64,000 nt of DNA from Pleurotus djamor (Eukaryota; Basidiomycota; Agaricomycetes; Agaricales; Pleurotaceae): the NCBI GenBank assembly GCA_029747585.1, contig JAPEVF010000010.1, positions 146,856 to 210,855 of the forward strand, given 5' to 3'. The notes beneath the pieces are model-generated. The model worked only from the letters and a program-made list of their open reading frames with translations, was not told the origin of the DNA and made no database searches. The translations under genes and the position numbers were made by a program. Below are positions 36,865 through 48,597 of the stretch, one piece after another (within the stretch, counting starts at the first letter, position 1; the number at the start of each line of letters is the position of its first letter).

Positions 36865-38041
36865 CTACTTGATCTTCTTGAGCTAAAGGTTGTTTGTTGT
36901 AAGCGAGACGTGAGAGAGAAAGAATAAACAAAGAGCGTACGCGTTCGGTATTCCTGAAGATGCGGCTGTCCAAACCAACTGTCTTGCCTTCGATACGCTC
37001 GATACGCTTGTTCTGATCGTCGAGTTCCTGGCCCATGGCTGTACCCAATGCCTTCAGCCGCTTGGTCATATCGCTGATTTCGTCGAGATTGTCGTCTAAT
37101 TCATCCTCCATCTCATCATCTGAAGCAGTAGATTCAAACTTGTATCGCTTCTGTTGTTCCCTTCGTGCAGCCAAGTCATCCGCGGTTTTAAACCTGCCAC
37201 TGCCGTCCCTACCATAGGACGCAGCTTGGCCGATGCGATCTTGGGTCTGACGGATGTCCATCATCCCTTTCTCTCGCTCCTCGCGCTCTTCATCATAGCG
37301 CGCCTGTACCTTGGCCTCTTGGGCGGCGCGCTTGGCATCCTTATTGAATGTAATAACGGGCCTAAAGATGGATCGGTTGAGTTGTTTGAGCTCATCGGTG
37401 CGATCATCAGCACGTTGAGAGTGACCCTTGGCGACATCGAGATGGCGCTCGGTATTGGCGAGTTTCTCTACAATTATCAGTCAGTATTGGGGAAGCCATG
37501 CAAGCATATGTGGAGTAACTTACCTGACTGGTCACCAAGTCTGGTCAGAGTGTTTCTAGCGGTCTCTTCGGCCTCCCGGGCCAGCCGGAGAGCATTTCGA
37601 GTGGAAGCAACGCTTTCTTGCTTAACGAAACGTGTCTGTTGTTTGATTCCTTCAATGTCCTCTTCATTCTCTTCACCAGGAGGAGGGGTACGACGGCCGT
37701 TGGTGGGACCATCAAAGAATCTCCCAGAGCCTGACTTCTCGGGGTTGTAACCTGAGAAGAGCTCGTTGCGGTCTTGGTCTACATCGCCGCCGCCTCGAGA
37801 GTAGGCATCGCCAACACCACGGCTCCTGCTGTACTTATCTTGCAAGGACGGATTGCTCTGATAAGCGTCGGGAGAGGACCTGTAAGGTGTGCTATACTGA
37901 TCGCCATCACGACTGGGAACATAGGTCGCTGGGGAGCGAGTTGAGCGAGGCGATGGGCTCGTCCCTCCAGACGACTTGGCGNCTCTCTGACTCTACGGGG
38001 GGAATGAGCGATTTGTTGTTGTTGCGTTTGAAAAAAGACAT
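36865..38041 (-). CDS. SEC9: SNAP-25-type t-SNARE SEC9
   Basis: Three exons (36865-36882, 36941-37467, 37524-38041) encode 353 residues once the single N at 37982 is ignored; dropping it restores the frame (VESESAKSSGG). Two Qb/Qc SNARE helices are present: EEDIEGIKQQTRFVKQESVASTR...LGDQSEKLANTERHLDVAK and, near the C-terminus, DDNLDEISDMTKRLKALGTAMGQELDDQNKRIERI. The zero-layer glutamines lie in these helices. There is no transmembrane segment and no palmitoylated Cys cluster, as in yeast Sec9. It pairs with Sso-type syntaxin and Snc synaptobrevin for exocytosis at the plasma membrane. The last exon codes only LKKIK-stop. Confidence 0.94.
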
Positions 38042-38278
38042 GGAGAGATGATGGAAGATGCACTGCAAGCAATAACTCGCAGTGATGTGGTTATATGTAG
38101 CTCGGAGTCACGTGTAGGTCGCGCAGGGACAGCCTCGCGCCAGTCTCCGCCAAAGTTAAGTAAACCAAGGCCAGTACGCGATTTCCCTGCATGTGACCTA
38201 ACATACCATGATCCGATTCTCCTTACCCGGCCATAAATACCAGCGACATTCCAAGCGACGCCAATTCCCAGCACCATC
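38042..38278. promoter_or_regulatory. divergent promoter region SEC9 / thiolase
   Basis: 237 bases between two start codons on opposite strands. No TATA box identified; it must serve both genes. Confidence 0.6.
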
Positions 38279-40031
38279 ATGTTCTCTACCACCATCCCCA
38301 GGGTCAGATACTCCTTGCCGCGGCTCAGCAATGCTCGTACCGCCTCCACGCGTGCTCGCCCGGTCGGCCTATCTGCCATCCTACAAAAGAATCCAGATGA
38401 CGTTGTTATAACATTCGCAAAACGGACAGCCCTTTGCAAAGCCCGAAAGGGACAGCTCAAAGACACTCCTGTTGATGAGATGCTATCTGCCCTGCTAAAG
38501 GTATCTCGATCGACAAGCTTTGTGAAGAAGGTGGCCTTACCTGTTGTATAGGCAACGTTCGAGAAGACTGGTCTCGACCCCAGCAAGATCGAGGATATAA
38601 GTGTTGGTGCGCCTACTTCTATGCATCCGAGGATGTGGGCTGGTCGTAAACTATATGCGTAAACTCAAAGGGACCTGCCACCCACCCTCTCCTCTGTATC
38701 TATCTCGTGCCGCTGCACTGGCCGCCGGCGTGCCCCACCATGTTCCCGTCACCACTGTTAACCGCTTATGTTCTTCCGGTCTCATGTCAATAAGGACCAT
38801 CGCCCACGCAATAGAGACCGGCGAAATCTCTCTTGGTTTGGCTTGTGGAGTTGAAAGTATGAGCTTGAAGTATGTTTTCAAATAGACTCGGTGATTGAAG
38901 CTTGAAGCGTGACTGACTCCGATCCCTTAGTCCTAGGCCCACACCTGAACTCGTGGAAGGCGTGTCTAGTAACCCACAAGCGTATGACGCTGTCCAGGTG
39001 AGTAAAATGATATCTTCCCTGGGAGTTTTCAAGCTCATAGAAAAACGTTTAGCCGATGGGCTGGACTTCGGAAATGGTAGCTCAGGATTTCGGCGTTCCT
39101 CGAGAGAAGCAAGACGAGTACGCCCTCATTTCACATACTAGAGCCAATCGCGTCAGTCACTGTATATATATCCCGTTGATGACGATTCTCATGGAGGACG
39201 GTTCACAGGCACTATCTGAAGGTATCCTGGCAGAGGAAATTCTTCCCATTGAAATTCGAGGCACTACCATATCTGTGGATGATACAATTCGACCAGGTGT
39301 TACACGCGAATCCCTCGCTGGTTTGAAGGCGGCATTCCCTCAGTGGGCCCCTTCGACAACAACTGCGGGCAATGCTAGCGGAATTGGTGATGGGGCCGCT
39401 GTGTGCGTGATGGCTACGCGTGAACGAGCAGAGAAGGAAGGCATGGAAATCATTGGGAAGTGGGTTGGAACCACGATCGTTGGTGAGGGAAGCGGCTTGC
39501 CGAACTCTTGAAGACGCTAATCATCACGTTCAGGTGTTGAGCCAAAGCACATGGGTGTCGGACCCGTAGATGCAATCCCTAAAATCCTTGAAAAGTATGG
39601 TCTTCAGAAGGAAGACATTGATTTATGGGAGGTGCGTTGTAACCCTACCAACCTGGACCGAGCTGACACTCGTCAAGATCAATGAAGCATTTGCTTCACA
39701 GTTCGCGTATTGCGTCGAACAGCTCGGTATCCCTATGGACAAAATCAACGTGAAGTGAGTGTTCCTTCCAATTCATACGTTGTATATGGCGTCATCTGAC
39801 CGGATATGTAGTGGTGGATCTATTGCTATTTCGCATCCAGTTGGCATGAGTACGTTGGTTTCCTATCTCTGCATAGATATATTCATCAAACCTTTATTTT
39901 CAGCCGGTGCCAGACAAGTTGTTACTGGGCTTGCGGAATTGAGACGAAGTCAAGGACGCGTCCTTTGCACGAGCATGTGTATAGGGAGTGGGATGGGAGC
40001 TGCAGGGATATTCGTAAACGAAGCGCGGTGA
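38279..40031 (+). CDS. 3-ketoacyl-CoA thiolase (acetyl-CoA acyltransferase)
   Basis: Ten exons (38279-38500, 38552-38606, 38671-38869, 38931-38997, 39053-39151, 39209-39482, 39534-39631, 39678-39754, 39812-39849, 39904-40031) encode 418 residues. Thiolase signatures: nucleophilic Cys in [24 protein letters not shown] with the active-site His, and the C-terminal [12 protein letters not shown] with the second catalytic Cys. [16 protein letters not shown] and [11 protein letters not shown] are also typical. The enzyme cleaves 3-ketoacyl-CoA to acetyl-CoA in the last step of beta-oxidation. The N-terminal 30 residues ([22 protein letters not shown]) are Arg-rich with an imperfect PTS2-like RVRYSLPRL, so peroxisome is the likely site, mitochondrion possible. 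Confidence 0.94.
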
Positions 40032-40587
40032 TATCAAGGCTCAATAATAATTTATTATTCATAAGACGCGAGCACAAGTTAACATAGATGTACACGACGC
40101 GTCAATCTGAGCGAAAAAGCAGCGCGGCTCACTTCAAAAACGGGTTGAGACCTGGAGAAGAAGGCGTCAGATCATTGAAACCGCAAGTCACGACCACCAG
40201 AAAAAAGCCTCAGGATGTCATTCATGTCAGTGATCAAGCAGGCAAGCCCGAAGATCAAGTCGACTAAGAGGTGCCAATGGGTTGAGTACAACACTCGTCA
40301 TTGGCGGCATTGAGAGAAGGTGAAAACAACGCGAATACTCACCTTCGGGGGCGTCGTGGCGAAAGCGTTGCGGACGAAGTGGGCGTTATAAGGAGCGGAC
40401 CCTGCGAATTGCTGACTAATGGCTATACAGCTGAAACTTTTGGTATTCCCACGGTACACTCAATACCACGATCAATCGTAGCACCCCACCCCCCNGACCT
40501 CAGCATCGTCAGGCGACACATTCAAGGTAAATAAGCGATCCCAATGACTTTCAGACACGTCTGACTTGCAGCTCAAAGACTTCAAAA
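40032..40587. other. gene-free stretch upstream of RPS3
   Basis: 556 bases between the thiolase stop and the RPS3 start. It should contain the RPS3 promoter; ribosomal-protein genes of fungi often carry an intron in the 5' leader, but I cannot place one. A C-homopolymer with an N lies at 40488-40495. Confidence 0.5.
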
Positions 40588-41532
40588 ATGGCCTCCGCAA
40601 TCAGCAAGAAACGCAAGTTCGTCGCCGACGGTGTCTTCCGCGCCGAACTCAACGAATTCTTCACCCGTGAGCTCTCTGAGGAGGGTTACTCTGGCTGTGA
40701 TGTCCGTGTGACTCACGCTCGTACCGAAGTGAGCACCTCTGTACATCGCACCTCGGAACTATGACCTGATCATGTTTATAGATTATCATCCGTGCTACCC
40801 GCACCCAGGAGGTCCTTGGGGAGAAGGGTCGTCGCATCCGTGAACTTACCGCCCTCGTCCAAAAGCGTTTCAAGTTCCCCGAAAACTCTCTCGAGCTCTT
40901 CGCCGAGAAGGTTCAATACCGTGGACTCTCCGCTATCGCTCAGTGCGAGAGTTTGCGTTACAAGCTCCTTGGTGGCCTTGCCGTCCGCAGGTTCGTAGAT
41001 CTCGCGCCAGGCAAAGTGAGATGCAGTTTCTTACCTCCCTTGCAGAGCTTGCTATGGTGTCCTCCGATTTGTTATGGAATCTGGTGCCAAGGGTTGTGAA
41101 GTTGTCGTTTCTGGCAAGCTTCGTGCCGCCCGTGCCAAATCCATGAAGTTCACCGATGGCTTCATGATCCACTCCGGTCAACCCGCCCGCGACTTTGTTG
41201 ACTACGCTGTCCGTCACGTCATGCTCCGTCAAGGTGTCCTTGGTATTAAGGTCAAGATGTGAGCGATTTCGAGTACTTGATCTGTGCATTCTTACAATTC
41301 ATTTCTTAGCATGAAGGGATACGATCCTGAGGGACAGACTGGTCCCAAGAAGCCTCTACCTGATTCCGTCCAAATCTTCGAGCCTCCCGTTGATAAGGTT
41401 GTCGGCGAGCCATCATCGGAATCAAAGGAGCCCGTCTCAATCCCCGCTGCCGCCCCCGCTGAGGAGACCTATGCTCCTCAAGACCAGGGTTACCAGCCAG
41501 AGGGCTATGGCGCTGAGCAACCTGTATTCTAG
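40588..41532 (+). CDS. RPS3: 40S ribosomal protein S3 (uS3)
   Basis: Four exons (40588-40728, 40782-40990, 41046-41258, 41310-41532) encode 261 residues. The start [21 protein letters not shown] and KH domain ([22 protein letters not shown], with the GxxG loop GEKG) are diagnostic, followed by [33 protein letters not shown] and [12 protein letters not shown]. The last exon holds a longer Pro/Ala/Gln tail ([17 protein letters not shown]) than in animals, as in other fungi. RPS3 sits at the mRNA entry of the small subunit. Codon usage is visibly biased toward C-ending codons, as expected for a highly expressed gene. Confidence 0.97.
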
Positions 41533-41650
41533 TCTTTTTACTTCCCTCGTTATACAAACACGCTTTGGGCATCTCACTTGTTACTGCGATGTATGAACTT
41601 CCTCAGGGAGAAGTTAGCTGTCGGATTGGACAAGTATTGTGAAGCCACCA

Positions 41651-44600
41651 TTAGTACATGTTTTTTGTGACGCTACTTCCCGCCAGTCCCCCGCCAGGCA
41701 TAGTAAAAGCAAGCACCCTCTTGCCATTACCGGCATCAACAGTGACGACAAGCTGCATGAGGGTCTGAGAAGGGTCCGAAACTGTTACGTTGCCAGATTG
41801 AATATCCACAATGACTGCCGCATTCCCATTGGCTGTAATGGTCATCGGAGGAAAGCCAAATGTCGCGGTGCCCCCAGTTGCGTCCCAAAACACGGCCATC
41901 ATGAGGGCATGGGCTGGGTCATGAGCGGCTGAGATATGGATATCGTTGCTGGCCATCTCCACGATAATCCTACTACTCTTCTTCTGGAAGCCACCACTGT
42001 CGATGCCAGGAAGCGCGATATACGATAGAGGCAATTGGGGGTTTTGAGGCTGTAGGTAAGCAGCGAAGAGGTCGACCGTTGGGGGAGGTTGTGTTGAGGT
42101 CCCGATAGCAGACCAGTTCCCGACTTTAGGACCCACTTGCACATGCAAAGGCGCAACCCCGTTTGTCTGAGGGAAAATGTACCCAACCCCGCCGTGCCAT
42201 AGAGTTTTAGGCGAGTTTTCTACGAATGAACCGTTATTGGGTTGGGCCACACCGTTAATGGTAACAGTGCCGGTATGACGTCGTTGGTCGAGCACAGAGA
42301 GGACGGGTGCACTAGTAGTCGAAGTGACGCCAGAGATCATAACCACTTGGATGTCGTCGGGAAGGAAGAACCAAGCCTTCTGGAAATGGAGGGAACGAGT
42401 GAAGGGATTCGTATACTGCATTGCCGCAATGCCAACTTTGCCAGTGGAAACACCTCCGACGAATGCCTCGACACCAGTCCAACCAGTGCGATCACAGCTC
42501 AACTGGGTGGCATCATAATCTACGGTGATTCCAGGTATCAAGTTCCAGTCCCATGCCGCAGAGATGTCTTCGTATTCGTTCCCTTGTAGGTAGGTGTGCA
42601 CCACACCATCTGAAAGGTGGAATCCCAAGGGCTAGCATCGCTTGATTAGCATCTAAATTCACTCGAACCTTGACGAAATGGGTGGACTAACATTCTGCGT
42701 ATTTGTGCATTCCGTATTGACGGTTCGCTTCGAAAACATTTTCACAGAAGTGACGTAGTTGGAACCACGATGCACCTATGGAGACTGTCAAACCGATTCC
42801 GTATATGAAGCTTGAAGACACATACGAGGTAATCATTGGCGTAGAACATTCGGTTCCCGAACAGAGTGGCCGCATTAGCATTGCTGCCCGTTTGACTGAA
42901 GCGTTGGGAGAATTTGATCAAGGTTTGAGACCCCCAACCTTGTCCGAGCTCCATCACTCTTGTGAGATTGACGTTCAATCCAGCGCTGGCTCTTTGAAGG
43001 ATCAACAACAGTCTTGACGAAAACTTGAACTCAACAACTCACTGTCCGTCAATAACGGGGAAGCTAATGAACCTTCCCAAAGCACTCTAAATTTGAGAGA
43101 ATTATGATGACTGTGCATACGGTAAGAGGAGAAATATACCCACAAAATCCCAAAAGCTGATGCCAGATAAGGCATTATAAAATATCATCCATGAATCACC
43201 GTCGAAAAGCGTAGCGAGCGCCATTTGTGAGGCTGCATTCGCCGCGAATTGCGTGCCGGCAGACTCCGTTTCAATATCCAGTAGGTCATTGGAGCTGAGA
43301 GAGAGAATATGATTGCAAGCTCAAGGATCAATGACGCAGTCAAACTTACTAGTCCTTTCCATAATTGCCGTTGTATAGGATCCCGGCGTGTTGCCCAAAG
43401 CTGCCGTCTAGACGAATACCATCGGCCTTTGTCGCATTTTGAACGACCAATTCATTGTGGACTGCGCGAGGGGTTCATCAACCACGGACGGGATGAGTAA
43501 ATGGACATTCAGCGCACCACGACGGTATGCATCTACCAATAATGAAGTATTGGAGGTCAAGAGACCTTGATCAATGGCAACTTTGGCAACGTCCAATGTG
43601 TTAGCGCCGGTGAGGAAAGTAGGTCTTCGAGTAAAAGTATCATAAGCACGTAGGGTTATGTGGGTGCAGTTACTGAGCTGTGTCGTCGTGAGTGTATCGT
43701 TGAGCAGAAGGCAAGTAGCAGAGCAAAGTTCGGGTATGAGTATCGTCTGAGAATGTTAATTCTGTCAAAGAACGCTTAAATATAGACGAACGCGCGGGGC
43801 TCACATTGGAGAACCAATTAGTATTCCAGAGACCAGGCTATGAAAGATTCAATATGGGATAGAGCAAGCAATGAGGACTCCCACCGTTTCACAAGGGCAG
43901 CTTGAGGTGCCTCCAGCGTCGATACAGGCTGAATTAGTGAAGTCATTGCTAAACCAAAAGTCGATCGCCCGAGTAAGAGCGGAACGAAGGCTAGAGTCTT
44001 TGACATATTTTTGGGTCCCTTCTAAGCCTCCATGCCATGCAGCTGCCATAGCGACTATGCGACTTCTTTAGCAAAGCTTAATGCAAAGAATTCTGATGGA
44101 GCGCACCAATTCTTTGCCAATGTTCTTGTGCCGGCCAATTTGCCCGACGAGCAGGGCAGCCTGTGGTGTAGTCGACTTCGGAGTCTGGCCATTTGCCGTT
44201 TGCACCAAGAGAGGCTAAATACGCAGGTATCGCGTTTGCACGCTGAGAGCTAACGCCGCCGACAATGGTACCTAATCGACGCTCTGTGATGGTCTGAATT
44301 TCAGACGCTGTTTGCGAGCTTGGGGCGGGGCTTGGTAGGGCTGGTTTGGAAGCGCGGGCAGTTTCTGCAGCGTCAGAGACTACAGGGACGGTCGATTCCA
44401 GAGATCCAGAAACGGTGGTTAACGCGTTTTCCGCGGAGGGTATAGTAGCTGTTGTTTGGCTAACGCTTTGGGCCACGTCCTTTGACTGTGAGTCTAATAA
44501 GTTTATGATGACTGGGGGTGGTTCCTCTTGTTGGCGTGAGCGATGGAGACGTTTGTGTCTTGCAAAGTGACCATCTCCGTGAAAGGATGCAGCGACGAGA

Positions 44601-44665
44601 GCCTGATAGTAAAATGAGTGAATAGTAAGGGCGGCGATGTGGACTAGAGTGAGTGTGCGCTTCAT
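41651..44665 (-). CDS. polysaccharide lyase family 8 protein, paralogue A
   Basis: Ten exons (41651-42631, 42692-42775, 42826-42991, 43043-43086, 43144-43294, 43350-43461, 43518-43746, 43805-43837, 43885-44054, 44107-44665) encode 842 residues. A signal peptide (LVHIAALTIHSFYYQALVA) and about 110 Ser/Thr/Ala/Pro-rich residues precede the alpha-toroid part (DYTTGCPARRANWPAQEHW, FWFSNDFTN, WNTNWFSN). Active-site features of hyaluronate/chondroitin/xanthan lyases are present: Asn in NWFSN, and His and Tyr in GQHAGILYNGNYGKDY. The beta-sandwich half carries NEYEDISAAWDWNLIPG. PL8 enzymes break acidic polysaccharides by beta-elimination outside the cell; the true substrate is unknown. First of three tandem paralogues. 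Confidence 0.9.
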
Positions 44666-45121
44666 TGAGGTTAGGATCGGTGTGGATTAGTTGGAGGGAA
44701 AATGGGAAGAAGGACTCTGCGAATTTATAGCATCGAGATCATGAGAGACTGTGGCATGTGGACCAGTGGGGTGACAAGAAGTGACGGACGAAGCCTGGCA
44801 AAGTAGCTTCGCCGTGCCTAAGATCGGCAGCTTCTACATAGATGTTGGAACCAAGGAGGACAGCCTCAAGTACTACCGCGCCAGCAGAAAGAACTTATAC
44901 GTATACAGAACGCTTCAGCAAGACGGTGCATCACAATAGACTTGGTGAACGAAGCATTGACGTAGAGCAATTCAAGAGGGATTAGAGCGCTCACAAATTG
45001 CAACATACCAAATGCGTCCTCGTTTGCTGCGACCCTGTCCACGGAATTATCCAAGCTATATTATATTTTCGTCTCTATATATGAAATTACGAAAGCGAAC
45101 TCTATATGTCTATGAATAATG
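44666..45121. other. intergenic region between PL8 A and B
   Basis: 456 bases holding the promoter of PL8 paralogue A and the 3' end of B. Apart from the TATA-like box listed separately, nothing else stands out. Confidence 0.5.
44722..44729 (-). promoter_or_regulatory. TATA-like box of PL8 paralogue A
   Basis: Minus-strand TATAAATT about 57-64 bases before the start codon, a typical distance for a fungal TATA promoter. Placement is by sequence only. Confidence 0.6.
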
Positions 45122-48100
45122 CTACGGCTTGCGACCACACTTCGACCGAGTAGACTTGGAGACACTACCACCCGCAACACCACCAGTTGGTAAAGAGAAC
45201 ACAAGCTTCTTCTTTTGCGTCTTGGTCAGAGGCGAGTGCTTCAGCTTCTTCTCTTCTTCGATCGTGATCCGCACGCGCTCTAGTTTGTGAGAGGGATCCG
45301 AGACGGTGCATTTGCCAGTACGATGATTGAAGATCACGGGTACGCTTCCATCAGACGTGATAGTTATTGGAGCTTTGCCGTCAGGCTTAACGGTGACGCT
45401 CCCACCCTCGACATCCCAGAATACGACCATGATCACATCGTTTTCGGCATCATAGACGGCAGAGACGTGTTCGTCATTTTGGATAGTCTGCAACTTGGTC
45501 GATTGGCACTTCTCCTTGAAGGTCTTCTTATCGACTCCGGGGAAGGTGGTATAGGAGATAGAAGCGGAGAGGTCTTGATGGTGCAGGGAGGCGGAGAAGA
45601 GGTCGACAGAGGAAGGTGGTTTGGATGATGTCCCGATCGCAGACCAGTTGCCCGTGTGCTCGCTTACGTTGACCTGGAGTTGGAAGGTGCCGTTTGATGA
45701 TGGGAAAAGATACCCAACATCGCCATGCCACAAAGACTGAGCAGCGGCTTCTGTATGGGCACCCTGGCCCACAGAGACATCATTGATCTCCACGTCGCCA
45801 GTGTGGATTCGTTGGTCAAGAACCGTGTAAACAGGGGCATCAGTCGACGACTTGATACCCGAAACCATCACATGCTGAACATCACCGGGAAGGAAGAACC
45901 ACGACTTCTGCCACTTCAATGTTTCGTTACGTGGGTTTGTGTAGCGCATGACGGCAATACCGAGCTTCCCGGTCGAGCAACCTCCAACGAAGGCTTCGAC
46001 GCCCTTGGCCTTGGCCGAATCGCAAGTAAGAGGCGTGGCAGCATAGTCCACAGTGGTTCCGGGAATCAAGTTCCAGTTCCAGGCAGCGGCGATGTCTTCG
46101 TACTCGTTGCCCTTGACACGTGTGTAGACCGCACCATCGGAGAGGTGGAATCCCAAATTCTGAGAGGTTATCAGCCAGCGTATTCTGCGAGCCTGGATGA
46201 CGGTAACATACATTTTGGGAGTTGGTGCATTCCGTGTTGATAGTACGACTGGAGTACATCTTGACCGACGTCACATAGTTTTGGCCACGGTGAACCTGAC
46301 ACAGGATGTGTTAGATGTGTACATGAAACTCTTCGAAGGGGCAAACCATGAAATCGCCAGCGAAGAACATCTTGTTGCCTTCAAGCTTGGCAGCGTTGGC
46401 AGTGTCCGATGTTTGCCAGAGATCCTCGGCGAACTTGGTCAGGACTTGGGACTTCCACTGTTCTCCGAGCTTGTGAGCATCAGATAACGAGATTTTGATG
46501 CTTGAGGTGGCTCTGGAGAGGCGGTGTGATGGTCAGGATGTGTAGGAAGCAAAGCGAGGAAATACTGACTGGTCTTCCGAGACAGGCAAACTAATAAACC
46601 GAGCCAGGGAGCTCTATGGTAAAGCGATGGAACTCAGTGACAGGATGATATGTAATTGGTCATATAACTTACGAAGTCCCAATGATTTACACCAGTGATC
46701 GTGTTGCGATAAATCATCCAGAGGTTGCCTTTGAAGAGGGTCTCGAGCACAAGTTGCCCTTCATGACTCGCTGCGAACTGAGTACCGGCGGCTTGAAGCT
46801 CGAAGGCAAGGAGGTCGTTCACACTAGGAAGATTGTTAGTGAAACCGGAGCAAGGAGGTATTCAGCAGACATACAAATCTTTTCCGTAGTTGCCATTGTA
46901 AAGGATACCGTCGTGTTGCATGAAACTGCCATCGGCGAAGATGCCATCGGCACCGACCTCGGTCTGAATCACCAGCTCTTTGTGAACTGGAAAGAATGTC
47001 AAGAAAAGAAGGATATGTGTATACAGCCAGTTTACGCACCACGTTGGTAAGCATCGGTCAAAAGAGAAGCATCCTTAGTGAGGAGAGCTTGATCGATGCC
47101 AATCTTGGCAACGTCGAGGGCGTTAGCACCAGTCAAAAAGTCCGGCTTCCTCGTAAACGTATCATACGAGCGTAGAGCAATTCGGGAGCAGTGGTCGAGG
47201 TGGATGGGTGAAAGAGCATCTCCCAAGAGCAAGCAAGCTTGGGTGCTCAGTTCGGGAATGAGGATCGTCTGTGAAGGAGGTGAGTGAGCTTGGAGTTCGG
47301 ACCATGTTTGAATGGGTTAAAGGCCTTACGTTGGCGAACCAGTTTTGGTTCCAAAGTCCGGGCTGTGGGGAATGAATGAGGTAATTGAATCATCTAGGAC
47401 GGAAATAACATACTGTATCGCAAGGGCATGCTTCCTTTCCACCCTGATCGACGCATGCCGGGTTGGCGAAGTCATTGCTGAACCAGAAGTCCATGGCGAG
47501 AGTGATGGAAGCCTTGATGTTGAGGCTCGCATATTGCTCGGCTCCCTCGATGCCACCATGTAAGACACCAGCCAACACGACTAATATCAAGAAAAGTGAG
47601 TCTTCAATGACGATGTCATTTGGTCATTGGGGAAAACCTTACCAATGCGGCGCCAGTGCTCTTGAGCAGGCCAACTTGCCCGACGGGCAGTGCAGCCAGT
47701 GGTGTAGTCCACGTCGGGCCACTTACCCTCAGTGGTGAGGGTGGGCAACCTGTATGATCATTAGGGATGATACGAAGCATAGAGTAACGACCACCCACCA
47801 TGTAGCTAGCGTACTGATTCTTTCAACATACGCGCCTGTACTGAGGGTTGCAATGATGTCCACGGTCCTTCGAGAACACAAAGTTTGAACCTCAGGGTCC
47901 TCAGCAACAGGCGCTGCGGGTGTCGTGGAGTTATCTGGAGTACTTGTAGGACCATTGAGGGAAGCTCCAAGGGAGACTGAGACCGAGACGGTCGCTGGGT
48001 CCTGCGATTCCGTCCGTGATTGGAGGGCGCGACCTACGCGTCTGTGATTGTGAGAGAAATAGCTCCCATGCGAGAGGTCGGAGGCGGAGGCGAGAGAGAC

Positions 48101-48154
48101 CAAAAGAGTGTGGGTAGTAAAGAGCGTGTATAGGAATGAAAGATATCCCTTCAT
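45122..48154 (-). CDS. polysaccharide lyase family 8 protein, paralogue B
   Basis: Eleven exons (45122-46159, 46212-46295, 46347-46512, 46570-46613, 46673-46823, 46875-46986, 47040-47268, 47330-47362, 47414-47580, 47643-47749, 47799-48154) encode 828 residues. Same plan as paralogue A: signal peptide (FLYTLFTTHTLLVSLASA), Ser/Thr-rich linker, toroid with DYTTGCTARRASWPAQEHW, WNQNWFAN, and MQHDGILYNGNYGKDF, where His and Tyr are kept, then NEYEDIAAAWNWNLIPG. Intron positions match A except for one extra intron after the linker. It has an added basic C-terminus (KLKHSPLTKTQKKKL and KSTRSKCGRKP) lacking in A and C. Predicted secreted lyase. Confidence 0.9.
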
Positions 48155-48597
48155 CCTGAAAACGATGAGTGAAGAAAGGAAGAAAGAAACAGGTTAGATG
48201 TGTCATTAGCAACGAAGCTGAGTCGTTTTTNATATTGCATCGGGTGCACCCGCGCCTGCGTCAATAGTACATAAGTTACGGAATGTGATCTTATAGAGGG
48301 AGTCAGGGAAACCTATAGGTAGGAACCGAACCCATGCACGATAATCATGGTCACGATCCATATCTCAGACCTCGTGTGTTATGTAGACGTCGGGCGCATC
48401 GTTTGAGCACACTTTAGCCCGAAGTAACCGCAGCACAATTCGGTGAGGGAGGACGAGGAAAAGACCTCATACGCCAAGATGAGGGCCAAGAGCAAGCCTG
48501 CATTTAGAGAGACACGTGGAAGTTCTTCAGCATAAAAAAGGCAATTCTATTTCCGGAAATGGGCATCACAAATTTACTTGGAAAATTTATTACACAT
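48155..48597. other. intergenic region between PL8 B and C
   Basis: 443 bases with the promoter of paralogue B and the 3' end of C. One N lies at 48231 inside the likely TATA box. Confidence 0.5.
48226..48234 (-). promoter_or_regulatory. TATA-like box of PL8 paralogue B (contains an N)
   Basis: Minus strand reads TAT, N, AAAAA about 72-80 bases before the start codon. If the N is ignored, as elsewhere in this window, the site is TATAAAAA. Confidence 0.5.

Noticed and set aside
37524..38041. SEC9 as a pseudogene with broken N-terminus
   Set aside because: The break is only the N at 37982; removing it yields an unbroken protein.
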